Shown here piece after piece: positions 1 through 10,492 of a stretch of 64,000 nucleotides of DNA. A model generated the notes under the pieces. That model had not been told where the DNA came from and did no database searches. It saw only the letters and a list, made by a program, of their open reading frames with translations. The stretch is from Lycium barbarum (Eukaryota > Streptophyta > Magnoliopsida > Solanales > Solanaceae), in NCBI RefSeq assembly GCF_019175385.1, contig NC_083338.1, positions 70,068,712-70,132,711 on the forward strand, in the 5' to 3' direction. Each line of letters opens with the position of its first letter. The first letter of the stretch is position 1. Position numbers and translations under genes: made by a program.

Positions 1-140
1 GATTCTTGACCGCGGTATGCCACATTTGTGATGTTGACCGCTGGATTCTTGACAGCGGTGTGTGCGACATTGACCGCTGGACTCCTGACCGCGGTATGCC
101 GCACTATGTGACAGTGACCGCTGGACTTTTGGTCGCGGTA
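1..140 (+). repeat. Tandem repeat of about 36-44 bp, 3.5 copies
   Basis: Units begin near 1, 44, 80 and 124. Each starts like gattcttgaccgcgg and ends with tgaccgctg. The units differ in length and by scattered substitutions, and GACCGC/GCGGTC inverted words recur inside them. The array lies in the LTR about where D LTRs carry gcgtcccgggcc repeats and C LTRs carry ccgagtccctcac repeats. Confidence 0.7.
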
Positions 141-355
141 ATTGTGTGTCTGGTTTTCTGCATGTATGAGACGGAAATGTTTTTCAAAGGAAAGCAAGCA
201 TTTTGGCATTTTGATTGCCGTATTTGTCTTCCGGAACCTCCTATGTATGATTTGTACGTCAAATGCAACACTTTGGTATTCTGGTTATTGTGCTCACCTT
301 CTGTACATTTTACTTCAGTTATGACTTCGTTTTCTGTACTTCATGCTTTGCATAC

Positions 356-414
356 TCAGTATATATTTTGTACTGACCCCCTTTCTTCGGGGGTTGCGTT
401 TCATGCCGCGCAGG
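356..414 (+). other. LTR double-hairpin module (D-like copy)
   Basis: A first stem is formed around tcagta/tactga and a second by CCCCC and GGGGG with loop TTTCTTC. They are followed by a pyrimidine-rich stretch and gcaggtac. The module recurs in eleven LTR copies of this window. Confidence 0.65.
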
Positions 415-816
415 TACTCCCAGGTGAGTTGAAGACAGTATAGAAGATGTTCCAGTGCAGATGGCAAGCTCCATTTGTTCCCGGAGTGCTGCCGAGTCAG
501 AGTTGGTATGTTATGCTTTCTGGATTACGTTAGAGACTTTGCAGACAGCGTCGTGGGTATTGGTTGTCAGTCTGTAAGCGGCTCCGCCAGCCGAAATGTC
601 GGTCTGTGTTATGTACTGAATTTTTTATGATTATAGATTTGTTATGCTTGGAAGCTACGTGGAAGAATATTTCTAAAAAAAAAATTACGATGTATTTCAT
701 CTCATTTGATTTGAAAAATTTGACGTGATTTTATGTGCAGCAAGTGTCTGAGGGTTCGCTCGGCCCTAGGTAAGGGTCGGGTGCCCATCACACCCTAGCG
801 GAATTAGGGTGTGACA

Positions 817-2747
817 TTTATGTTAGAATGCGTTTCTAGTCGATTATTGATGTTGTTGGTGTTGTTGTTGGTATGGTTGCTGCTAATTTGGCCGAGTTTA
901 AATCTCGGGGATGTTGTATGTATAGGGGAGATGCTGCCCAAATTTCTGTAGTCAAAAATTGGTTAAGGTGGAATTCTTAAAGCCTTATGATTAATATTTG
1001 GTAAATATGACCAATTGTAGATTTCAGACGAAACGGGATTTGAGTTTGGGCGAGCGTAAGGCCCAAGTAAGGTATGTAAAGCTATCCCTTTCCTTCTTTT
1101 GGCATGTCCTAGACATACTAGGTTGAGATTTGAGCCTCGGGGGAAATTCTGTTCATGGAAAATCCGAGTCTGATTTTAGGTACTATTCATTCAATGTAAT
1201 TGAATTATAATTCTTATGTTGTGTTGGAAAACTATTCGAACATCCATAATTTGCACAAATGTGATAGAATCGTTTTGAAACTTACATGGATGACTCCATA
1301 GAGTCTAATGTTCGTAATTTATGTCCGCCACCTCGACTTGACCCGAGGTGGGCCCACTAGCCCCGAGACTTCCTTCGTTTGTCTTACTTAATCTACTTTC
1401 ATATGATATAAAGAGGGGACTTTTGCCTATGAATTAAGGCTCTGTTTGATTTGTTCTATAAGTTATTTGAAAGCTCCTAAATGTGAACGACACTAAATTT
1501 TCAGAAAATGGCTTATGAGGTATTTTTCGAAAGTTTTGTAAATTTAAAGGCTCATATCTTTGGTATACTAATTCTGACAGACTCGATACTTATTTTGAAC
1601 TTTCTGATCTCAATATATATATATGTATTTATTTGTCGAGTCTTGGAATTTAATCGTGTATATGCATATGGTTTCCGCACTACTCTGCTCGTGCCTTTTA
1701 CTATGATATCGTTCGCCGGTTCCCGGGCCGGTTTATGATCGTGCACACTATGATAAATTCGACAGTATGATGTGTTACGGTTCCCGAGATCTCGCCATAG
1801 GGCCGGGTTCCGTTTATGGAGTTATGCTGTGATATGGCTTATGATATGTTTTGATGATATGATATGATGTGATCATATGTTGTGTTCGGGGTGTACGGAG
1901 ATTTGAAACCTTCTGGAGTATGCTGTGTTGTGGCACCAGCGTCGGAGTGGTGACCACGTTCCTGAGCCTTATGCATGATTTCTGTTTGCATTATGTACAT
2001 GTGTCTTCAGTACAAATTTTGATATTTTGATCCGGTATTCTCTCTTTGTACCCTTCACTTCAGTTATGGTTTGGATTTCTGTACTTTATGCTTTACATAC
2101 TCAGTACATCTTTCGTACTGACCCCCTTTCTTCGGGGGCTGCGTTTCATGCCCGCAGGTACAGAGGTTCGTGATCTGCAAGTGTAGGCCACACATTCTGC
2201 TATTACAGAGTGCTCCTTTTGATCCGGAGCCCATATATTGGTACATATCTTTTGTGATGTATATGCTTCTGTATATTTGATTATTTGGGGTACGACGGGG
2301 CCCTGTCCCGTCATATGATTCCGTTATGGTTTGTAGAGGCCTGTAGTCATACATGTGGGTAATGGGTCATGTGTGTGTTCGTTTGTCTATGATCTACGTC
2401 TTAATGCGGTCCCGTTTGCTATTATGGCCAAACGGCCTAATTGTTTGTACACGTGCATGTATCTGGCGATGTATATTCCGCCAATCTATCAGATTTGGAT
2501 GCGGCCTAAATGGCCTGTATATTTTTATATGTGTATATATATCCGGCGATGTGTATTCCGCCGTCCCTTCTGACTTTGATGTGATATTGTTGCACGTGCG
2601 ACCGCTTAAGATAATATTTTCTTCCAATCTGTTCAAAATGATTAATATGAAATCTGAGATAATTAGAAAATGATGAGTTAGCATGTGAGTTTGTTTGGGG
2701 TGTCCAAATAGGGCACCAGTCGAGGCCCACGGAGCTGGGTCGTGACA
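817..2747 (+). repeat. 5' LTR of element G, truncated at its left
   Basis: The sequence is collinear with 8563-10492 and ends in GGGTCGTGACA, followed by AAAAG and the priming site. The missing 5' part of the LTR would lie beyond the left window edge, on the far side of the D-like insertion. Confidence 0.9.
2101..2160 (+). other. LTR double-hairpin module (G 5' LTR)
   Basis: Stem 1 is TCAGTAC/GTACTGA around a 7-nt loop. Stem 2 is CCCCC/GGGGG around TTTCTTC. The run gcgtttcatgcccgcag then resembles a 3' splice site. Confidence 0.7.
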
Positions 2748-2751
2748 AAAG

Positions 2752-2763
2752 TGGTATCAGAGC
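2752..2763 (+). promoter_or_regulatory. Primer binding site (tRNA-iMet) of G
   Basis: TGGTATCAGAGC lies four bases after the LTR end. It complements the 3' end of plant initiator tRNA-Met and would prime minus-strand DNA synthesis. Confidence 0.93.
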
Positions 2764-4006
2764 AGTTTGTCCTTGGAATGTCTACAGGCCGTGTCTCGTA
2801 GAGTCTTGTTTATCGGTGTGTTATGCACCACATCTATAAACAGGAGGCTATAGGACATTTAGGGTGTTACCTTTCTTTGGATCTTAGATCGTGCGATAGA
2901 GCCAGCCGTAGGAAATGAATTCCTTTTTACTAACCCTTGATTTCAGCCGAAGAACGGTATCGACAGAAGATAGTGACTGATGATATTGGAAGCTACACAG
3001 TACACAGGTAAGCAATGGTATGAAAGATGTATGTCGGGGAAGTCATTTGAAGTATGATTGAAATATAAAGTTGAAAATCGAAAAGGAAAGTAAATAGAAA
3101 AGTGTCGCCGGTGCTGTTCGAATTATGTATGTGAGGTAAGTCTCGATATATTCATACTTTTACTTGAAATTATTAGCCTTGTGTGGCTATGATACGATAT
3201 GATACGTACGTATATATGTTGGCCCTGTGAGGCATTGTTGGTATTTCTGCGTGCAGGTGTTGGGATAGTAAGAAGTACAGAGGAACCTCTGCCCAAATTT
3301 TTCCAAAATTATAAAAAGGAAAATGAGATATAAGTTCTTAACATGTCTTGAAAGTCGATACCGATAGAGTAAATCTATTATGTTGGATTAAAGTTTAAGA
3401 GATACCCTCCATGTCATTCGTAAGAAGCACCGTCCTTATGTGGAAATTTTTATTTCGAGAAAACATATATGAGCAGCAAATTTGCAATTTATTTAAACGG
3501 ACCAAAATACGTTCCAACCACACTTTGCCTTGGAAAAGCCTATGTTGAGGGGCAAAAATGTCCAGCGATTAAGTTTCACCTTATTGGAAAAATACAAAGC
3601 GTATGACAAGTAGTTGGGAATTAAATAGTTTGCTCACAACTCATATATATATGGAGGTAATTATGTGAATTAAGTACTAAGGAGTTCTGCGATGTTTGCC
3701 GGACCCCAGTTTCCTCTGCTGGTAGTTGGAGAAGGCCTTACAGTAATATTTATCGGTTCTCATCGACTAATTGGAGATGGATTTGTGGAATAAAAATTTA
3801 AACTTGTGGGTTTTTTAGAATTAGATATATAGACGAAGGTAAATATTGAGGATTTAAAAAGGGGCGACACAGTAATTATATAGTCAGAAAAGTAAACGAA
3901 TCCTCTCTAGATCGGGGTGGGACCCGCTACGAGAACGTTTTGGAAGTTGTTAAGACCCCGACTTGCCTAAAATTACGTGATAAAGGTCGTGCGGGGCAGT
4001 TGATGT

Positions 4007-4103
4007 GATTATACCGGCCTTAACGCACCTAAATGCATTAAAGTTTTAAGGTTAAGCGTGCTAGGGCCAGAGCAATTTTGGGATGGGTGACCCCCTGGGA
4101 AAT
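4007..4103 (+). pseudogene. 5S rRNA-derived segment in G internal region
   Basis: The segment aligns without gaps over 97 nt to the body of plant 5S rRNA, from the GATCATACC box to GGGAAGT. I count about 69 of 97 identities against a consensus recalled from memory. The best-kept parts are GTTAAGCGTGCT (box A region) and GGATGGGTGACC through CTGGGAA (intermediate element and box C). The 5' and 3' ends of the rRNA are weak, so a folded 5S rRNA is unlikely. It lies about 1.25 kb after the priming site, on the element's sense strand. Homologous copies lie in both D units. Confidence 0.8.
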
Positions 4104-4970
4104 GTACTAAAATTTTCACGAATATAGATATCAGAGATAAATAGGAAATTTGGGGCAATCTAAAGGGAATTAGAGTATGTGGAATGGTTAGAAACTTTAT
4201 AGGGGTCGCGTGAGCTGAGACGGATTAGATTGGTGAAAAGGAAGAAAGAGCAACGCAGCTCTGGAATTAGAGTAAGTTTGAACAAGTGACTGAAGATATT
4301 TTGTAAAAGAAATGACAGTGATACATATATGTATGTATAGGAACCCCCTTTTATGACTATGTCGATCGATAGGTGAACCCTAACAGCTAGTGTTGTAATT
4401 TATGAAAGACATTAAGTGGACAGATTTATGAGACAAAGCGAAAGGTATGGTACAAATGTTACGAAATAAATTGATATTGATTTTGCTATAGGCTGAGATT
4501 GGAAGCTTCTAATACAACGATATTTGAAAAGAAAAGAGAGTAATTGAGTAGAACATAAGGAGATCAGAATGTCAGAAAAGTTAAAGGTAAGAAACGTAAT
4601 TAAGCAGAGCCTAAAAAAAAAAAAAGAGCCGAAGGGCAAAGCACGAATATATTTGCAAAAAGGAACTGGAATGTAATAGTGCAGGGCAAAAGGAAAACCG
4701 ATGGTATTGAATGGCAAATCATGTGAATATCAAATAATTCGATTGTCGAGAAAACAGAACGACAGATAAGGAACGGGTATGAAGGAAGGATGTGATTGCA
4801 AAAAGATAAATTGCTACATTAATTATATTACTTGAGGGTCAACTATCAGATGAGATTTGTACTATCTAATCGAGTGTCTCATCGCCTCGTGATTTTATTA
4901 AGGTCTCGTATGAAGCTAATCAAGTTATACATTATAAAGAAAAGACATGAATATGGTATGAGTACAACCC

Positions 4971-4998
4971 CAAAGGGGGGGGGGGGGGGGGAGCGGAT
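4971..4998 (+). other. Internal polypurine-like tract with 17 G
   Basis: Accccaaag runs into 17 consecutive G (4975-4991) and then agcggatgaaag. The corresponding sites in C (32294-32310) and D (48919-48935, 53825-53841) have six G after a CCCTAAA or CCTTAAA. It resembles a second polypurine tract. The exact G count may be a sequencing error. Confidence 0.5.
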
Positions 4999-5017
4999 GA
5001 AAGTAAAGTAAGTATAA

Positions 5018-5640
5018 ATGGAAACAATTGACACACAGAAGATCGAAACGGTAAAGAATTTGCCTAGGCCTTCGACATCGACTGAGGCACGCAGTTTTCT
5101 GGATTTGGTCGGATATTACAGAAAATTTGTGGAGAACTTTGCTTCTATTACGACACCATTAACGGAGCTAACTCAGAAGGCAGTGAAATTCCAGTGGATC
5201 GGTATTTGTGAATATAGTTTATTAATTACAGCTCCAGTTCTGGCCCTTCCCGAGAGGCCAGACGGGTAGGTTATTTATTGTAATGTTTTTAGTGTTGGAA
5301 CAGGTTATGTATTGATGCAACACGGCCGAGTTATAGCCTGTGCTCCCCGGCAGTTCAGATCGCACGAGAGGAATTATCCCACTCATGATCTGGAATTAGC
5401 TGCGGTGATTTATGTTTTGAAGATATGACGGCATTATTTATAAGGGGTCCACGTTGAGATTTATACGGACCATAAGAGTCTCCAGTATATTGTTAAGCAA
5501 AAGGAGCTGAATTTGCGATAAGGAAGATGGTTTGAATTATTGAAAGATCATGACGCCGATATTCTGTATCATCCTGGAAAAGCTAATGTTGTGGCAGACG
5601 CACTTAGTCGCAAATCTATGGGCAGTTTGACCGGCGCGCA
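5018..5640 (+). pseudogene. RT C-terminus and RNase H remnant of G pol
   Basis: Residues 5018-5190 encode the RT connection segment, with [10 protein letters not shown] and PLTELTQKAVKFQW matching the F protein. A small deletion removes the FQELK part, then the frame breaks. The RNase H signatures [21 protein letters not shown] and [18 protein letters not shown] remain readable up to about 5620. They are interrupted by at least three stops, for example in the codons after LKI and RHYL. No RT catalytic FIDD block precedes it, so the polymerase is lost. Homology to pol rather than an initiation codon defines the left edge. Confidence 0.85.
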
Positions 5641-6138
5641 GCCAGAAGGGAGGAATTGGTTCGTGAAATTCATCAGTTAGCTAGCCTTAGAGTCCGTTTG
5701 GACGATTCTGGAAATATTGGGGGACTCTATCTGAGAAGTTGCTGAATCATCGATTATGGAAAAGGTAAAACAACGTCAATTCGAGGATACGATTCTAATA
5801 CAGTGCAGAGATACAACTCTTGATAAGTAAAAGACCCAGTTCGAGGCTTCACCCGATGGGGTATTGTTATACAGAGGTAGATTGTATATGCCTGACGCTG
5901 CAGGGCTGCAGCGACCAATTATGAGCGAAGCACGATACTCAGTATTCTATTCATCTTGGATTCACTAGAATATATTACGATCTTAAATGTTTATACTAGT
6001 AAGGACGGTATGAAAAGAGACACTGCAGAGTTCGTTGGCTAAAGCCCAAATTTCCAGTAAGTCAAGATCGAGCATCAAAAGCCCAGCGGATTGCTACAGG
6101 AAATGGAAATTCCATCTTGGAAATGAGAAACGATTAAC
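5641..6138 (+). pseudogene. RNase H-integrase linker and integrase zinc region, decayed
   Basis: The region lies between the RNase H end and the integrase core. Fragments such as the LCVPDxxGLRQ counterpart (near 5890), the HxxxYSIHxGxTRxYxDLK counterpart (5930-5990) and the QVKxEHQKPxGLLQ counterpart (6060-6110) can be recognised in different frames. Several indels and stops separate them, so the HHCC zinc fold cannot be made from this copy. Confidence 0.65.
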
Positions 6139-7227
6139 ATGGACTTCATTATAGGTGTACCGCGCACTCCACGCAGGTACGATTCTATTTGGATTATTGT
6201 CGATAGATTGGCGAAATCAGCCCATTTCCTTCCGGATAGAACTACTTATTCGGCTGATGATTATGCCAGATTGTATCTTAAAGAAATAGTAAGACTTCAC
6301 GGGGTTCCTGTATCTATTATTACTGACAGAGGTGCCCAGTTCACAGCGAATTCCTGGAGATCATTCCAGGAAGGATTGGGGACTCAGGTGAGTCTTAGTA
6401 CAACATTTCATCCCCAGTCCGATGGACAGGCCGAGCGCACTATTCAGACATTGGAAGATATGTTGCGGGCCTGTGTTATTGATTTCAGAGGTAGCTGGGA
6501 CGATCACTTGCCGCTTGTTGAATTTTCTTATAATAATAGTTATCATTCCAGCATACAAATAGCGCCGTACGAAGCCCTATATGGTAGAAAATGTAGATCT
6601 CCGATCGGTTGGTTTGACGTGGGTGAAATTAAATTAATTGGTCCAGATGTGGTCCAGCAGGCAGTCGATAAAGTGAAACTGATTCGAGAGCGACTATTAG
6701 CAGCGTAGAGTCGACAGAAATCTTATGCTGATAAACGACGTCGACCTTTGGAGTTCCAGATTCGAGACTGGGTATTTCTGAAAGTGTCGCCCATGAAGGG
6801 CGTGATAAGATTCGGCAGAAAGGGAAAGCTCAGTCCGCGATACATTGGGCCTTACCAGATTGTCCGGAAGATTGGGAATGTCGCTTATGAGCTGGACTTA
6901 CCATCAGATCTAGAGGCAGTGCACCCGGTATTCCATGTATCTATGCTCCGAAAATGTATTGGTGATCCTAACAGAATATTTCCAGTAAATGATATTCAGG
7001 TAACGGCGGACTTGTCTTACGAAGAGCAACCTGTAGCTATTCTGGATCGTCAAGTGAGGAGGTTGCGCACAAAAGAAGTGCCTTCTGTTAAGGTCATCTG
7101 GCGAAATAATAACAGAGAAGAAATGACCTGGGAAGCAGAGGAAGAAATGAAGAAGAAATATCCTCACCTGTTCCCCGTGTCTCCAGGTAAAAAATTAAAT
7201 TCGGTGATTAATTACATTAATCAGTAA
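6139..7227 (+). pseudogene. Integrase core, C-terminal domain and chromodomain of G
   Basis: One frame runs from the integrase core to the polyprotein end, broken by a single TAG at 6706-6708. The DD35E triad is intact: D2 (MDF), D63 (ITDRG) and E99 (QAERT), with 35 residues between the last two. After the stop come VFLKVSPMKGV, GKLSPRYIGPY (the GPY/F module) and HPVFHVSMLRK. The chromodomain follows, with ILDRQVRRLRTKE, VKVIWRN and EEMTWEAEEEMKKKYPHLF. Chromodomains of this class direct integration to heterochromatin. The stop replaces a Gln that element A keeps. The frame ends 92 bases before the polypurine tract. Confidence 0.88.
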
Positions 7228-7296
7228 ATACTTTATGTGTGCCACCCATATAAAGGACCTCCCCTAAAACGTTTGTAAAATCTATAAGGTAAATTT

Positions 7297-7332
7297 AACA
7301 TTCGAGGACGAATGTTCTAAAGGGAGGGAGAA
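7297..7332 (+). promoter_or_regulatory. Pre-PPT inverted repeat and polypurine tract of G
   Basis: AACATTC-GAGGAC-GAATGTT (7297-7316) is a perfect 7-bp inverted repeat. It is followed by the tract aaagggagggagaa (7319-7332), which directly precedes the LTR TG at 7333. The tract primes plus-strand synthesis; the role of the inverted repeat is unknown. Confidence 0.85.
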
Positions 7333-10300
7333 TGTTATATCCCGTGTTTTTGCGCATTTGGAAAATTTGGAATAATCTTGCCTTGTAGGAAATAAGGCTA
7401 TATTTTTATTTTATTCAACATATGTGTGATATTCATGAAAAATATTGATGCGGAAATACGGAGGAAGGCCAAGGAAAAATTTGGAATTTTGGAAATTAGT
7501 TTCGGGAATTACAAATAAAATCCATAAATTATTGGGCTCAAATAATAAAAGAGAATTGAGGCCCAAATTGAGAGGCTTGGCCGACCATGCTAGCCCAAGC
7601 CCATGGAATTTATTTAATTTCCATGTGATTAAATTAGCCTTATCCATTAGAAACTTCAAGACAAATTGAGAAGGGAGAGAACAAGAGAAAGAACACCAAC
7701 AAAATAAGGGCCATTCGGCCAAGACCCATAAAAATTGCCCTTAAAAATCTTGCTTCAAAAATTGTTTTCTTGTTGTATTCCCACTAATTCAAGGGTCCTT
7801 TACAACTTGGGACAATTATTTTGGAAGATAGGGAACTTGTTTCATCAATTTAACACCTTAGACAAGTGAAGAAGCTTGGAGAAAAAGGTAAGAATTAATT
7901 CCTTTTTATCATGTTATGAAGGTTTGTTTATGTTGTGATATGTGGAAATGAGTAGAATTTATGGAAATATGGAAGTTTGCAAAATGGGTGTGCATGTGGC
8001 CGTGTGTGTGTATTGTTGTGTAGTTAAGATGAGTTGAATTTTATGTATTATTCTAGTTGTGGTTATGGTGGAATTCATATTGAAAGTGAAAGTTGAATAA
8101 ATTTGATTGAGGTTGGAAATATGGAATGTAGCCGTGTGGTGTAGGGGAGGTAGAATGGAAATGGATTAATTTTGTTTAGTATGTTAGTTGTGTTGTTGTG
8201 ATCCTTATAATGTAAATGAAGGCTAAATGGTATAATTTGGCATTGAAGTTGATTGTAGAAGATTATGTTATTTTAGTATGATTTTATGATATTATGGAAA
8301 TGAAGTTGTTAAAGTGTGGATTATTTTTGTTGGTTATGAATTTGTAAATAGAAAATGTGTTGTGATGGTTTTGTTGCATATGTAGGAATTTTGGGTGGAA
8401 TATGGAATTGATGGAATTGTTGAATATTGGATATATGGCTTGGAATATCCTTGGCCTATGATTGAATGACCTTAAACTTGTATATGGACATGCAAATATT
8501 AATATAGATTTGAAAGTGCAAGTTGGATTGGAAGTTGTTGCATTATTTGGAAAAGAAGGCTATTTATGTTAGAATGCGTTTCTAGTCGATTGTTGATGTT
8601 GTTGGTGTTGTTGTTGGTATGGTTGCTGCTAATTTGGCCGAGTTTAAATCTCGGGGATGTCGTATGTATAGGGGAGATGCTGCCCAAATTTCTGTAGTCA
8701 AAAATTGGTTAAGATGGAATTCTTAAAGCCTTATGATTAATATTTGGTAAATATGACCAATTGTAGATTTCGGACGAAACGGGATTTGAGTTTGGGCGAG
8801 CGTAAGGCCCAAGTAAGGTATGTAAAGCTATCCCTTTCCTTCTTTTGGCATGTCCTAGACATACTAGGTTGAGATTTGAGCCTCGGGGGAAATTCTGTTC
8901 ATGGAAAATCCGAGTCTGATTTTAGGTACTATTCATTCAATGTAATTGAATTATAATTCTTATGTTGTGTTGGAAAACTATTCGAACATCCATAATTTGC
9001 ACAAATGTGATAGAATCGTTTTGAAACTTACATGGATGACTCCATAGAGTCTAATGTTCGTAATTTATGTCCGCCACCTCGACTTGACCCGAGGTGGGCC
9101 CACTAGCCCCGAGACTTCCTTCGTTTGTCTTACTTAATCTACTTTCATATGATATAAAGAGGGGACTTTTGCCTATGAATTTAAGGCTCTGTTTGATTTG
9201 TTCTATAAGTTATTTGAAAGCTCCTAAATGTGAACGACACTAAATTTTCAGAAAATGGCTTATGAGGTATTTTTCGAAAGTTTTGTAAATTTAAAGGCTC
9301 ATATCTTTGGTATACTAATTCTGACAGACTCGATACTTATTTTGAACTTTCTGATCTCAATATATATATGTATTTATTTGTCGAGTCTTGGAATTTAATC
9401 GTGTATATGCATATGGTTTCCGCACTACTCTGCTCGTGCCTTTTACTATGATATCGTTCGCCGGTTCCCGGGCCGGTTTATGATCGTGCACACTATGATA
9501 AATTCGGCAGTATGATGTGTTACGGTTCCCGAGATCTCGCCATAGGGCCGGGTTCCGTTTATGGAGTTATGCTGTGATATGGCTTATGATATGTTTTGAT
9601 GATATGATATGATATGATCATATGTTGTGTTCGGGGTGTACGGAGATATGAAACTTTCTGGAGTATGCTGTGTTGTGGCACCAGCGTCGGAGTGGTGACC
9701 ACGTTCCTGAGCCTTATGCATGATTTCTGTTTGCATTATGTACATGTGTCTTCAGTACAGATTTTGATATTTTGATCCGGTATTCTCTCTCTGTACCCTT
9801 CACTTCAGTTATGGTTTGGATTTCTGTACTTTATGCTATACATACTCAGTACATCTTTCGTACTGACCCCCTTTCTTCGGGGGCTGCGTTTCATGCCCGC
9901 AGGTACAGAGGTTCGTGATCTGCCAGTGTAGGCCACACATTCTGCTATTACAGAGTGCTCCTTTTGATCCGGAGCCCATATATTGGTACATATCTTTTGT
10001 GATGTATATGCTTCTGTATATTTGATTATTTGGGGTACGGCGGGGCCCTGTCCCGTCATATGATTCCGTTATGGTTTGTAAAGGCCTGTAGTCATACATG
10101 TGGGTAATGGGTCATGTGTGTGTTCGTTTGTCTATGATCTACGTCTTAATGCGGTCCCGTTTGCTATTATGGCCAAACGGCCTAATTGTTTGTACACGTA
10201 CATGTATCTGGCGATGTATATTCCGCCAATCTATCAGATTTGGATGCGGCCTAAATGGCCTGTATGTTTGTATATGTGTATATATATTCGGCGATGTGTA

Positions 10301-10492
10301 TTCCGCCGTCCCTTCTGACTTTGATGTGTTATTGTTGCACATGCGACCGCTTAAGATAATATTTGCTTCCAATCTGTTCAAAATGATTAATATGAAATCT
10401 GAGATAATTAGAAAATGACGAGTTTGCATGTGAGTTTGTTTGGGGTGTCCAAATAGGGCACCAGTCGCGGCCCACGGAGCTGGGTCGTGACA
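7333..10492 (+). repeat. 3' LTR of element G
   Basis: The LTR starts TGTTATATCCCG and ends GGGTCGTGACA (3160 bp). The first 1.2 kb has no partner in the window because the 5' LTR is cut. Small open frames of 70-126 codons occur in both LTRs, but they carry no recognisable domain and I do not call them genes. Confidence 0.92.
9846..9904 (+). other. LTR double-hairpin module (G 3' LTR)
   Basis: The two stems match the 5' LTR copy, with loops acatctttc-like and TTTCTTC, followed by gcccgcaggtac. Confidence 0.7.

Larger units (their letters stand above)
1..816 (+). mobile_element. 3' part of a D-like LTR, cut by the window edge
   Basis: The sequence ends in GGGTGTGACA at 816. Its last 450 bases closely follow the 3' ends of the D LTRs near 47500-47980, including the hairpin module, the cgctcggccc stretch and the gtgcccatcacaccctag stretch. 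The first 140 bases are a tandem repeat not shared with D, so this is a related subfamily rather than D itself. The base after 816 continues an LTR of element G exactly where the intact G LTR has TTTAT (8563-8567). This LTR therefore belongs to an element inserted into the G 5' LTR. Its left part lies outside the window, so solo LTR and full element cannot be told apart. Confidence 0.8.
2764..5017 (+). other. Non-coding internal leader of G
   Basis: There is no gag, protease or RT here. The first 170 bases match the post-primer regions of D and H (for example the clause aggacatttag). The middle carries the 5S-like segment at 4007-4103, and the end carries a 17-G run. Two parts are recognisably related to the internal regions of D (around 48440-48830) and C (around 32050-32310), so these families share an ancestral non-coding leader. 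Confidence 0.75.
817..10492 (+). mobile_element. Element G: Tekay-type Ty3/gypsy retrotransposon, partly deleted
   Basis: The element consists of a 5' LTR (817-2747, its first ~1.23 kb cut off by the insertion at its left), a priming site at 2752-2763, a long non-coding leader, a 3' pol remnant, a polypurine tract at 7319-7332 and a full 3' LTR (7333-10492, 3160 bp, TG...CA). The two LTRs differ at roughly 25-30 positions over 1.93 kb by eye, which points to a fairly recent insertion. Gag, protease and most of RT are absent and the remaining pol is decayed, so it was probably copied by enzymes supplied in trans. It is inserted in a C-like LTR that resumes at 10493. The expected left target duplication is not visible. 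Confidence 0.88.

Noticed and set aside
2353..2673. 106-codon frame, repeated at 10098-10418
   Set aside because: It lies in the G LTRs and is duplicated with them. Overlapping frames on both strands are equally long, as expected for stop-poor repeats.
4007..4103. Functional 5S rRNA gene
   Set aside because: About 30% divergence, missing gene ends and no T-run terminator. It can at most be a derived promoter-like segment.
4975..4991. Long G run as a biological signal in itself
   Set aside because: Homopolymers of 17-20 G are prone to sequencing and assembly error. Only the shared CCC(T)TAAAGGGGGG context is used as evidence.
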